Assembly (NCBI GenBank): GCA_021029095.1 | Contig: JAJOHG010000002.1 | Coordinates: 2,108,001 to 2,172,000 of the forward strand | Origin: Phellopilus nigrolimitatus | Taxonomy: Eukaryota > Basidiomycota > Agaricomycetes > Hymenochaetales > Hymenochaetaceae | Direction: 5' to 3' | Length of the DNA: 64,000 bases | Shown: positions 32,000 to 42,903 of the stretch, in pieces | How the letters are laid out: each line of letters begins with the position of its first letter | How positions within the stretch are numbered: position 1 is the stretch's first letter | Made by a program: the position numbers and the translations under genes | The notes under the pieces: generated by a model | Database searches by the model: none | What the model saw: the letters and a program-made list of their open reading frames with translations, nothing else | Told to the model about the DNA's origin: nothing

Positions 32000-32880
32000 A
32001 ATTTGTTATCACGGCTAAGCTGGTAACAAGCAGTCGGTCCCTTATGAACAATTAGATAAAGCACATACGCGGCATCCTTCTGACAATATTTATTTGTGAA
32101 AGATACACGTTATCTGTGGGAAGTGCAGAGAGAAATTGAAGAGTGAAATGAGGTATGTGTGATTTTTGAGACAAATGCGGCTCGGATACCCAGCCGGCCG
32201 TATTATAGAGCTACACATTTTCACAGAATTTATGAAGTTTCTCCGCCTTTACGTTTTCGTCAGCTCGCAGCAATTGAGCACGGCCGTTGCTTCATATCCA
32301 TGTAGCCATGGGGGTGAATAATAATATCGGAAAACTGAAGGCAAAGCGGGCTCTCATCTTCGACCTCGTACTTGCTCGTCTTGTGCACGGTCATTCACTC
32401 CATATACAAAAGTCTGTACCATTACGGCTGTTCTCAGCGCATGGGGTGTTGATCCTAAACCACCCGAAGCCGTTCGAGGTGGCATTTGAGGACTAGGAGA
32501 CGTGCCTAGCTCAAATGACGGCAACACAGAATTAATTGAAGCATGTGTAACCTTGAATATACTTCCCCAAATATCTACCTAACTTTCTTGATATGCATCA
32601 CACACTAGCCATTCAGTAATAAATCTACATACAGAGCGTCGATGAGAGCAATTTGCAATTTGTTGCAAGGAATTAAATATGTATGAGACAGATCGATCGG
32701 GTTCAGCCACATTCGGTCGGTCATATCCATACTAATCTAATACCATGCAATTCGCGGAAGCGATCTCGTTCATGCCTCTTTTTTCTTGATACACAGAATG
32801 TTACATCCAGGACGGGAAAAAGCTACATTGTCCACACCAACTCCCCCTATTTCAATTTCTTATAGTTTACCTTAACACAC
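32000..32880. other. Duplicated 3' flank, then 3' flank of dehydrogenase copy 2
   Basis: 32080-32510 matches the flank at 30100-30580. From about 32700 to 32880 the sequence matches (inverted) the region downstream of dehydrogenase copy 1. A 69-codon open frame at 32287-32496 is not conserved in the other flank copy and is probably not a gene. Confidence 0.5.
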
Positions 32881-34420
32881 TTAAGAGACGGGATACAGGC
32901 CCTCGAGAAGCCCGTACACCGCCGGGAAGCGCGCATCGTCCCTGCTGCCGAGCGCTTGCTCCGCGATCATAGACAGGTCCTCGACAGGCACGCCACACGC
33001 AGCGAGGTCCGTCTTCAGCCCGAGTTGCGTCACCAGTCTTCGCGAAGTCAGAACAAATAACACACTTTATACTATATGGTATATTTGCATGAGCGCACTC
33101 ACTTATCGATCTCTGACGAGAGCCGCAGGATGTCCGCCTCGGGCGTGCCCGAAGAAGGGATATGGAGCGCGGCGAGCGCACCGGCGAGACTGCGCTTGTC
33201 TGCGCTGGAGGCGATCCTGGACTGCAGCGCAACGACGGGGGAGAGGGTAAGGCACTGCAGGAATCGGTTTCGGGAATTAGCCGAGGGCGAATGATGAGAA
33301 GGAGAAAAGACGAAATGTACAGAGGTGATGCCGTGGCTGATGTGGTACTTCGCGCCGAGTTTGTGTCCGAGGGAATGCGAGAGGCCCAGGCCGCTGAAAA
33401 TGAATAAGATAAGATAAATAACAAGCCGTACAGAAACAAGAGGCACGAACGTCCGTATCTCGAACTTGAGCGGCCACAGGCTCATCCACGCCGCGACCTG
33501 GAGACGCTGGCGGACTGCGACATCCGTAGGGTGCGCCTTCGACAGCGGAAGGTACGTGAAGAGTTCCGCGATGGCCGCGTAGCAGAGGACCTTCACAGGG
33601 TGTGGTACGCCCGGTCGGTAGAGGCTCTCGACGGCGTGGTCGAGCGCGCGGAGCCCGGTTGAGAGCCTGTAAAAGAGATAAAAAATGTGGCTTTAGGAAA
33701 GAATGAAAAAACACGGTACCAAAGGCGCTCAGGCGTGGGGAGCGTGAGCTCCGCATCGAGTATGATCCCCGCTGGTGCAAGCTCGGGCGCGGCGACCCCG
33801 ACCTTATTCCCGGCCTCGTCAGTAAAGCCCGCTCCAGCCTGAACAACTCGCACTAAGTTCAAATAAGCATACAGGAAGAAGAAGCAAGACGCACGGTATA
33901 TTCAGCGGCGCTCAGCGTTGTCGGCACGGCGATGTGCGGGAGGAACCGCGCGTTTGAATCGCCCGACTCGGCGTGGTGGATGTGAATCATCGCCTTGGCG
34001 GCGTCGACGGGGCTCCCGCCGCCGACGCTGACGACGATGTCCGCCCCGGCGCGAGCGAGCGCCTGCGCGCCTGCCTTGATTCCCGCAACCGGCGCGTGCT
34101 CGCCGATCTCCCAGAACGTCGCGCCGTATGCGCCGTGCTCGCGAAGGATGGCCTCGACTCGACGCACCACGTCTGTCTGGCGGCATGGCGGGGTTGAGTT
34201 CATGTCAATTTCAGTGCGCATTTGACGAGGCGGGACATGCACTACGCACCTTCTCGTGCAGGCTCCTGCCTGTAACGACCAACGCCTTCGTCGCGCCGAG
34301 CGTCGCGAGCAGCTTCGGGAGCGCGACCGTGAGGCAGCCGGGTCCATAGTAGACGCCCTTGAGCGTGTCGGTGTACGCGTACGCGCCACTCAGCGTCGAG
34401 TCTGGCGCGTCGGTTGACAT
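32881..34420 (-). CDS. Iron-containing alcohol dehydrogenase / maleylacetate reductase, copy 2
   Basis: Same seven-exon plan as copy 1 and an intact frame, about 384 aa. The start at 34420 gives MSTDAPDSTLSGAYAYTDTL and the end is LLEGLYPVS. Nucleotide loop VSVGGGSPVDAAKAM, metal-site GLGLSHSLGHKLGA and HGITSCLTL are all kept. The 3' half, introns included, is almost identical to copy 1, while introns 1 and 2 differ clearly. The same in-frame 72-nt fourth intron is present. Exon 3 has AGAGFTDEAGNKVGV where copy 1 has ASAGFTDEAGNKVLV. It is divergent from the flavin reductase-like gene (193 bp between ATGs), which suggests joint control. Confidence 0.85.
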
Positions 34421-34612
34421 GTTGGTACGTAGCAGACCAGTCAGCGCTGTGGGGCGATTACGCAGCGCGGGGAAAGAAAGTCGCGCATAAACGATGTCGC
34501 GGGCCTGCGACGCCTCGTCCTCCATGTGAATGATTCATCAGCAACGACTCGGTCACGGCTGCATTTTGCATTCATAAGTAGTAGTGTCGCATGCCTCCGC
34601 CAAACGCGTACG
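34421..34612. promoter_or_regulatory. Divergent promoter, dehydrogenase copy 2 and flavin reductase
   Basis: 192 bp separate the two start codons, so regulatory sequence must be shared. No specific element can be named. An in-frame upstream ATG for the plus-strand gene exists at 34526. Confidence 0.5.
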
Positions 34613-35923
34613 ATGGACGTCCTCCCAAAGTTATCGTTGCGTGCAGCCCCAATAGTAAGATTCAGCCGGCCGACGCTCACCGGCTTGCGCACGCTCTCGA
34701 GCTCTTCGCCGCATCTATCGTCGTCATCGAAGGCGCCGCCGTTCGACCCCGCGCCTGCGTTCCGGTGGTCCGGGAGCCCGGATGAAAGATGGCCGCTGGG
34801 AGGCGGGCTCGGGGACGCGTCCGCGCTCGCGCGTGAATGGAAGGCGGGCGAGGCGCTCGGGTGGAAGACGTTCGACCTCGACGCGATGGAGAAGTAGTAC
34901 GTACTGAAATCGCGTTTTTAGCGACTCTCCTCGTGAATAAATGTGCAGCCTGGCATATAGGATGTTGATCTCGACGGTGACGCCCCGGCCAATCGCACTC
35001 GTCTCGACGCTCTCGGAGGACGGTGTGCCCAACCTCGCGCCTTTCAGGTATGCTAGATCGCCTTTTCGAGCTCGACCACATATATCTCATCATCACGCTT
35101 TCAGCTATTTCTCACTGGTCCGTTAATGAATTGCACCTCCAAGCACTGCTAGCCGCTCATTCATAGTCGACGCCTCGCCAGATCTCGCATGACCCACCCT
35201 TGCTCAGTGTTTCTTTCGTCATCCAGCCCGACGGGCCGAAGGACACGCCGGCGAACATAATATCGACGAAGGAGTTCGTCGTGAACATTATCAGTGAGCC
35301 GTACGTGCACATGCTTGTCTATCTGTCCCTTGCTTTTACTTATTTACATGATTTCGGTTGTTTCGATGAATAGGTTCCTGGACGCGGCCAATTCGACCTC
35401 CGTCGACGCCCCACCCGATGTCGACGAGTGGACCGTGAGCGGGCTCACATCTGAACCAAGCGTACGTCTCTTCGTGTTCTTGGTCACATAATATATAAAA
35501 TCTACATATCTATTCTCTGACAGGACGTCGTCAAACCACCGCGCGTTCGCGAGAGCGCCGCCAGCTTCGAATGCGAGGTCTGTCTTTCTCACTCGAAGAA
35601 AAGTAAAAAGGACGCCTATGAACTGAGACAAAAATATCTCCCAGCTCTTCCAGCACCTCGACATCGCGTCGCCCGGCGCGCCGCCGACGCACACGCTCAT
35701 CCTCGGCCGCATCCGCCGCGCGCACGTGCGGCACGCTGTCCTCGCGCCTGACGGCGTGCAAGCAGACCCGGCCGCGCTGCGCGCCGTGAGCCGCCTCGGT
35801 GGGAGCACGTACGCGCGCGTCGGCCCGGGCATGGACATCCCGCGCCTGGCGTGGCACGAGAGGGGGGACGAGGTGCGCAAGTTGATTGATAGGAAGAAGG
35901 GAACGAAGGAGGGGGAAATGTAG
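34613..35923 (+). CDS. Flavin reductase-like (FMN-binding split barrel) protein
   Basis: Exons 34613-34893, 34949-35047, 35105-35117 (13 nt), 35182-35300, 35374-35461, 35524-35577 and 35645-35923 give 310 aa. Residues 1-45 are Arg/Ser-rich (LTGLRTLSSSSPHLSSSSK) and suit a mitochondrial presequence. The barrel has AYRMLISTVTPRPIALVST, DGVPNLAPFSYFSL, SHDPPLLSVSF, NIISTKEFVVNIISE and THTLILGRIRRAHVR, ending with SRLGGSTYARVGPGMDIPR. These proteins bind FMN/FAD and may reduce flavin for a partner monooxygenase. Broken fragments of the gene are at 20.7 and 28.4 kb. The 13-nt exon is required to keep SYFSL in frame. The substrate is not predictable from sequence. Confidence 0.85.
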
Positions 35924-36129
35924 CTACCCTGGCGTAAATCGTTGAGCTTTCCGCTTCCTTGTGTCACGTCAATATTGTACACTCTGAGCAAAAATCTCAA
36001 AGATCTTCCCCAAGTGCCACAGGTTTTGCAATCTGGATTTCTGACAGAGGCAAATCTGGAATGAAGTTTCCCGGAGGCAAAGAAATATTCCAAGCAATAT
36101 TCAGGTTTGCCTGTCAGCCCTGCGGTTCA

Positions 36130-36670
36130 GAGTATGCTTGTTTGGATTGTATGTTTGATGTGCAAGCTTAGTCTCGTTGGCAATCTGCATCCAGTCTGTC
36201 TCGGATGTGCAATTCCGGTGGACAACAAAGGACGCAGTACTCATCGACACCTACCATCCCGAGTGGAGAAACTCAGAGCTATGCTTTGCATTGATTTGCA
36301 CTTAGTACCGTAAGCTTTGATGCATGGAGGCAGCAATGCTCAAGTGGAGCTGGAGAACGTCGCCACGAGCCTACGCCAGGGTGCTGCAAACTGCAACGAT
36401 ACGATGTCGCTGCCCAGGGAACCAAGCTTCGCCACTGCAATATGCCGGCGCATTGCGCGTTTTCGTATGCTCCGAAAATTAGGCGACCGTTGCGCACCGC
36501 GATAATCGCGAGGTGGGCTTTGGTGTGCGCTTTGCTGCCTGGAACCGCTCGTATAAAAACCCCGTACGTTTCTCTGAACTCCATCAATTGCAAGTAGCAT
36601 AACAGCCCCGGTGCCACACTCACAACCCGTCAACCAACTTCAAAAGGTCCCAAAGCCTTTGAATCAACTT
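36130..36670 (+). repeat. Orphan-family promoter repeat, copy 5 (diverged)
   Basis: It matches the proximal promoter block (GCTGCAAACTGCAACGATACGATG, then the CTTCGCCACTGCAATA text) and the leader, with a shorter, degraded distal part. Confidence 0.7.
36552..36558 (+). promoter_or_regulatory. TATA box of orphan-family copy at 36.7 kb
   Basis: CGTATAAAAACCCC lies about 118 bp upstream of the ATG at 36676. Confidence 0.7.
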
Positions 36671-36675
36671 AAAGT

Positions 36676-37277
36676 ATGACATTCCGCTCTTACATATCCA
36701 ATGTCTATGTGAGTCAGTGACCAGAGCTAGAAATCCCTCAGATCCTGAGACATGCCAATGATTTCAGGATAAAAAGAGAGCTAGAGCTATAGATATGGAA
36801 CCAGAAGGCTGGAAAAAGATCGAGAACCCCTGTGCCTCATTGCGCGCCAAGGGAAAGTTTTTAGACAAATCGGAGAAATCTACGATAGTGGGTAATTTAG
36901 GCAGTACTTGACCCCGAGCAGTGCTCTGTTCCTGGTGTGTTGCTGACCAATTCTGTTTCTTGAAGACAAGACTGTTACAGAACAAGGTTATGAACTTTAT
37001 TATAAATATACTTCCATTGAAAATGCACCTGGGATGTGCGTCAGATGTAAGCTGTGGAAAATTTCGAGGACTACATGGAGCGCTAACATACTCCCCTTAT
37101 GACCTATGATATATACGCTGAATAACAGTGACAAGGGATTGTACAAAGCCTCTTGAAGACCATTTCGACAAAGACGAGATCGTGCACTACCTGCTCCGAA
37201 CCTATCCCGAGGCGGCATCTGAATTCATACTACGGGATCTCAAACACTCAAACACATTGGTTAGATTTTTTGAATGA
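36676..37277 (+). pseudogene. Orphan-family copy at 36.7 kb, frameshifted
   Basis: Exon 1 encodes MTFRSYISNVY and ends at GTGAGT; exon 2 begins DKKRARAIDMEPEGWKK. In exon 3 the frame runs VADQFCFL and then shifts to EDKTVTEQGYELYYK and MCVR; compared with the other copies one base is missing near 36962. The last exon encodes VTRDCTKPLEDHFDKDE and ends VRFFE, with a different C-terminus from the other copies. The promoter and intron phases match the family. Probably inactive. Confidence 0.55.
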
Positions 37278-37488
37278 GGACGACATCAGAATGGCACGCC
37301 ATCTCATAGTAAATGATTTCGAAAAACGTAGCTTGATGCAAGTACGTAGAAAATCGCTAGGGTAACAAATCTTGAATCTAAACCCTATCATTATATTGCA
37401 ATGAATGCCTAGTGCTAATCACTGAGAAAAGCTTTCTGAGAAGGCTTGATGTTACGTGTTTCACATCGCGCTTCCAGGCGTCCTTCAC

Positions 37489-37728
37489 TTAACCAGAATT
37501 AAAGTAATCGTTCTCTTCCATTGGAAAACGCGACTTCGGTGCAGGCATCTTCTGCCTGGCTTTCTTCAAGTCTGTCTCAGAGTCTGTGAGGCCCATTGTA
37601 AGAGCATCGAGGTCCGCGCCCATTGACATGAAACATTTAAGACGATTGAGCGCGGACAAGCCGAGGATGGTCTGTGGGCATGCTGCAATTCTTTGTTCGT
37701 CAGCTGAATGAACATCGGGAACCATCAC
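37489..37728 (-). CDS. Short open frame, possibly last exon of an unknown gene
   Basis: The frame encodes ILGLSALNRLKCFMSMGADL and ends PKSRFPMEENDYFNSG. Composition is protein-like and a TTGCAG acceptor precedes the convincing part near 37685, but no upstream exon could be found because the 6PGDH-like gene ends at 37729. No domain is recognised. It may be an orphaned exon. Confidence 0.3.
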   Translation of the reverse strand: MMVPDVHSADEQRIAACPQTILGLSALNRLKCFMSMGADLDALTMGLTDSETDLKKARQKMPAPKSRFPMEENDYFNSG

Positions 37729-38781
37729 CTATTCTACTTTTTTCACCTCAATCACCCTCTTCGCTTCTTCTGCAAACTTCAACAACATCCCCACGTCTCC
37801 ACTGGATCTACCATCCCTCTTGAGCGATCCCTCCACGCGTTCATACAACTGCGCAAGGCCCTTGTACACATTCCCCTCACCCTCGCCCACGAAATCTGCG
37901 ATTTCTTCCATCTCACCGACCCAGCGATACGCCTTCGGGACCATTCCTGGAACGGACTTGGTGATGCGCTGAAGGAGCTGCGGCTGCGAATCGTGCAGCT
38001 CAGCGAGAAGTGCTCGGGAAGTTGCAGGCGATGAGGCATGAGCGGCTTAAACACCATGAGTAAATTACTCGTGAAGATGTCCGATCTTTAACTTCGTGAA
38101 CAGTGTTAACTGACCAAGAATCATTGTGGAGAAAATTCCCGTTATTCCTTTGGTTATTCCCTTTGAAAAACACAGATATTTAGGTATTTGCTCAATCTCA
38201 CAGATATAGGATATACTTACTGCGTATGACATTTTAAGAGCACTGGCATCGCCAATTCCTGATACCCCTTCGCCTTTCAGCGGACTGATGTTTAGCCCGA
38301 ATCTGGAAAAGGCGCTGAATTCATCTAAGACTTTCTCGTCCTTCGCTTCTGCAGAAGCATAAATCGTCGGGTTATAAGTATCGGTTGGTGGACCGCCGAT
38401 AATGCCTGCGTCTATAAACGTAATAGAGGTGCCCTCGAATAGACTCGCGATTTTCTTTACGGTCTGCGGGCTCACGGCGTTACAGTCGACGAAGATAAGC
38501 TTATCTTTCCTTATAGCGGTTGTGTCAGGGAGTACTGTGTTTAAGAATGACTGCGCGAAGTTGAACGACTCGCTCGGTGGAAGGATGCTAAGAACCCATT
38601 CAGCACGGCGAGATAGCTCAGAGAATGGCACGTCCGTCATGCCTGCTTTCGCGGCGCGTGTTCGCGTCGCCGTCGATCTTCCATCGAGGTTCGTGAAAAC
38701 AGCGCAACCCGATTTCACGAGTTTGGCGGCAACAGCGGCGCCCATCTCCCCTGCTGCTACAATCGCGATGTTGGTAGCCAT
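37729..38781 (-). CDS. 6-phosphogluconate dehydrogenase-like NAD-binding protein with DUF1932 C-terminus
   Basis: Exons 38221-38781, 38115-38160 and 37729-38045 give 307 aa. The N-terminus is a Rossmann fold (IAIVAAGEMGAAVAAKL), where the usual GxGxxG reads AAGEMG. NLDGRSTATRTRAAKAGM and FVDCNAVSPQTVKK follow, then the substrate-loop text DAGIIGGPP and the SGIGDASALKMSYA region that precedes the helical domain (lysine of family members is in K-MSYA). The C-terminal helices (MVPKAYRWVGEMEEIADF) fit DUF1932. It is probably a dehydrogenase or reductase of a beta-hydroxyacid-type substrate. The divergent GCP gene starts 186 bp away. Confidence 0.8.
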
Positions 38782-38967
38782 TTCCAGATGTCCTGGCAGA
38801 TAAGGTAAGATCTAGCTTTGCATTCGACCCGCAAGGTGTATCGTACACAGTTTCATGGTGTCGGAGTCTGAATTCCATACCATAATAAGACATGCCGTTC
38901 TTGCGTTTAAGCGCGTCGCTTTTCCAACGCGTCTGTCTGTTCCTCGACATTCAACGTTGATCACATA

Positions 38968-41900
38968 ATGGATCCTGACCCCGAGCCTCTATCTGAACTG
39001 GGTATGAATGGTCTAACCGAACTAGGGTGCCTTCCTATGTTATGGTCCCCCTTTTCAATGCCAAAACTAGTCGATAAACCCCAGAATCCGATCATAAACA
39101 CCATCGAGCACTTCAAGTTGAAGACCCACAATGCTCTGCCAAGTGAGCTTCTCGCAATAACGGAAGACTTCGTATCTCTGAAAGTTAGACATGGCAATGA
39201 GCCGTACATTCCTGATGACTTTTGGAACAGTATGAATGACGATACATCAGATTATAAGGTAAACCTACCGTTCTGCTTTGAAAGTCAACAAATGCCTGAT
39301 GTATAATCGTAGAACCGGATAGCCTCTTGGGATACTCTTCGTCGAAGTTATCAAAACTCTAGAGTACCTTCTCCATTCATAACAGAACAAGCCCCGCACG
39401 TTGTCGCTGCGGCTATGCACAGAGCCCAGCCTCGGCTTCTTCAAGACGATGAAAAGATTATTTATCTTAGCACTGATGAACTTCTGGACTCGCTGACGTC
39501 CACCTTGGCTGGCTACTCATCTTTACTACATGTTTGGGACGTGACACTTGAGCGCTTCGTTCCTGCTCGTGAAGGAAACAAGGTCGTTCGAATAATTCTT
39601 GATGGGATGGATGAAACAGTCAGCGAAAGGTATAACCTTCTCCGTCAATCTTTTCTCTCACGTGAACTGATGATATCTGAAGCTACATCGCTCGTTTTGT
39701 CATATTTGGAACTCTCCTCCGGAGAATAGAAGCATTAATCTCATATCTGCGCAGAACGTAAGAAATTTAAACATGAATCAACATGAATTATTTTGAGATC
39801 TACATTTAGGGTCAAGAACACGAATTCGACTATTTTTGGTTTTGCTCACGCTCTTTCCTCCACTATCGTATGGATCAGAACTGCAGTGGCTAAATTTCTA
39901 TCTGGCGTCAAGTCAGGCGGGAACGGCAAAATCTGTGATATCTGGGTGTCTTTTCAGGAAACCGAGCAAGTGCTCCTCACCGTCGCAGAATTTTGTTCAC
40001 GAGTAAGCAATGTTGTTTCTCTAGAGATCCACAGGCTGACATCGTCAAAAGAATGCACAGCTAGTTCCGGAGACGTATGCAGCAATCCCCCATTCACCTC
40101 CAAAACTCCTTTCACACATCTATGACTTCTTATATTCGCGCTTCGAGCATCAAGCGCCGAGAATAGTACTTGCCATTCTTTCGAATATCCTTACCATCAC
40201 TTGTCGCCCATACTTCCAATCTGTCGCGCAATCTATCGGTCTGGAGGGCCTCGAGCATACACTCAGCGCTGCTCGGAGGAAAGCTCGTAGAGCTCGCGAT
40301 GAAGCTGCTGCTGCTATGTTCGGAGATGCAGACGAAGAATATGCCAACGACGATATGGAATCTGAGTTTGAGAACGATATCGATTTCAATGCAGAGGAAT
40401 TTCCAAGTTTTGTACCGGAGGACGTAAAAGAGGCTATTATCCGTGCGCGGCGGTCAATCACGATCCTTTCGTCCCCTGAACTCGACGAGGGAGATACATA
40501 TGCTTTAAACTTGCCAGAGCTACAGAAGCTAGAGTGGGTATGGACCGACGGGGAAATCCAAGCTCTTGCGCATTCAATGCAAAAAGGCGAGCCGAGTTCA
40601 TCGGGCCGCGAAGGTAGTGCTATCCACAGCTTAACTTCGATCGATGCAGAGTGTTCAAAAAGCAAATACAAGCCAGAGCTTGCTCGCTTCGCCGTATTCG
40701 ACATGGAGCCTGGCAGCATCATCTCTGACAGCTTCACAGCATCGATATTCTCTCACGCTCACAGTCTCTCTTCGTTCGTCGCTTCTTACCCTGATTCCTT
40801 GCCCTCCCTGACACCAACACTTCCGCTTCTCGTCTCACACATCCTTGCCCCTATCCGTGCACAGGCCGCCATCCTCGGAAGAGCTGCACTACGCATATTC
40901 TTCGACCCAGGATCGACCCTGCATCTCCGCGTGCACGTTGTGCTTCTGCGCGCGTACATTCTTCTCGCCGCCCCCGCATTCAAGGCGCGCCTTTCCGCGG
41001 CACTTTTCTCTGACTCAGAGGCAGATGGCGACGATGCTGAAGAGAATAGTATGGCGATCACTATCCGCACGCGGGACCGGAACTATAATTGGCGAGCAGT
41101 ACGAGCAAAGACCGGCACTGTTGCTCCCAAAAGCGAGAAGCAGCCGTGGGCGGTCGGTCTAGCGTTTGGCCTGACGGATCGCGCGGAGTGGCCGCCCGGT
41201 GGCTCAGACTTGTCGTTCTATCTGAGACGCGTGATTATGGACTCGTTAGAGCATGTGCGCGGCACAGAGGACGCCAAATATGGCATGGATAACGAGCAGC
41301 GATTCGGGGATGCGCCGGGTTTGGGGACTGACGAGTTCTGGGACGAGGCTGAAAGTAGGCTTGGGTTTGCCATTCGTGATCTGCCTGTTGGGACAGGGAG
41401 AGACAAATGGTTGGATCCGACTTGTATGTTGTCTCTTCTCATTTGTTTTCTCAACACTGATTAACTTGGCCTCCTTTCTTCAGCGATCGAGTTCGTTCTA
41501 TTCTTGATATTTCGACCATACCTTATTGACAATTCTCCAGGGCTCTAGATTTCTTGTTCATGGATTACAAGCCACCTCGACCTCTCCGTTGCCTCATTAC
41601 AGCAGACATACTATCAAAGTACCAGCGAGTATTTGCGTTTCTCCTACGCCTTCTTCGAGGTGAGCATCTCTCATTAGCTCACGCTCTTATTAACAATATT
41701 CCATTAGTCGAAAATGCCATGCGCCTCCTGTATCGCCTCGCACGCCCCTCCTCTACGTCTCTTTTTGAAAACAATCCTGTTGCGGCAAATACACTTCTAC
41801 ATTTCCGCTTCGCCGCACAAGCCTTCGTCTCTGCACTCTCCGCATATGTCGCCGACACCGCCGTGCGCGGGAACCTTGATGCGTTCCTTGCACGGTTGCG

Positions 41901-42460
41901 AGCAGCCGAGGCCGAAGCTGCTTCTTCGTCTTCATCGCCGCTATCGTTCTCCCCTGACTATACTCCAAGTTCGGGCTATTTCGCGGATGTTTACGCACTA
42001 ATGAAGCGGCACTCGCGTGTGTTGGATGATGTGCTCGCGGCATGCCTCTTGCGGAGCGCCCAGCGTGCTGTCGGAGACGTGCTGCGCGCGTGCCTCGAAG
42101 TGCTTCTTGAATTTGGAGTGCTCATTGGAAACGTTTATAAGCGTATGGTAGAAGAGGGCCCAGCGGCGGCGCGGCTTGAGGCACTGTACGCCAAATTCCG
42201 TGGAAAACTTGGCGTCCTGGTTAGTTTTTCTGGACCTGTCTTCGCATCTGCTTGATTTGGCTAACATAATTCTGCAGCTGAAGGCGCTACGCAAAATATC
42301 CCAGCGGGACTCGAAGGGATTCACAATGGAGCGACCGTCCGAGTTCTATGAGCATGCGCATGGAAAGGAACAACGACTTCCATCTGCGCCCGGTGGAATG
42401 GAGGCGCTGTCGAATTTGTTACTTCGGCTTAACGACACAAGTGTTAGCGGAAAGATATAG
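38968..42460 (+). CDS. Gamma-tubulin complex component (Spc97/Spc98 family, GCP5/6-like)
   Basis: Nine exons (38968-39258, 39313-39629, 39683-39757, 39798-40002, 40052-41423, 41484-41490, 41541-41659, 41708-42219, 42278-42460) give 1026 aa. The N-terminal grip region contains YIARFVIFGTLLRRIEALI. The C-terminal grip region contains LDFLFMDYKPPRPLRCLIT then SKYQRVFAFLLRLLR, the typical Spc97/98 block that contacts gamma-tubulin. An acidic insert (DADEEYANDDMESEFENDID) lies near the middle, which suits the longer GCP5/6 types. The complex nucleates microtubules at spindle pole bodies. The 7-nt exon at 41484-41490 is needed to keep the frame between DPTS and EALDFLF. Confidence 0.85.
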
Positions 42461-42903
42461 CCCATGCATGATTTGTATTGTTTTGTATTTTCTGTGCAGT
42501 TCCTATCTTCCCTACTCAACTCTTATTCAAACTTGGTTCTCATGTGAATTCTTTGATCGATATTGAATTGCCAAACAGTGTACAAATGTAGCGATGCAAC
42601 GAGACTCGAGGAGCTAAGAAAAAACAAGGAGGAAGCGCAAAATGCAGAACTCGAATGCATGCACGTGTGGTTACTGGTAATGGATGGTAGGTAGTAGACG
42701 CCATATTAATACAACTTGCGCAAGAAACTGTCAAGTAGAGCTTTACGGTAACGCATGGGCAAACAGGAAGTGAATGGGTCGCGCTATCCGGGTATGAGGA
42801 TGACGGTATCCGCGGCGAGAACAGGAAAGAAGGCGAGAACGAACACAGCAAAGAAGACTTCTATCGGTATCCACCTCCTCACATTGCAGCCTTGTTTTGA
42901 AAT
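42461..42903. other. Convergent 3' ends of the GCP gene and DBF4
   Basis: No coding region supported. Both neighbours end here, so it holds two 3' UTRs and terminators. Confidence 0.5.

Noticed and set aside
32287..32496. Short gene starting MGVNNNIGKLKAK
   Set aside because: The homologous flank near 30470 does not keep this frame, so coding is unlikely.
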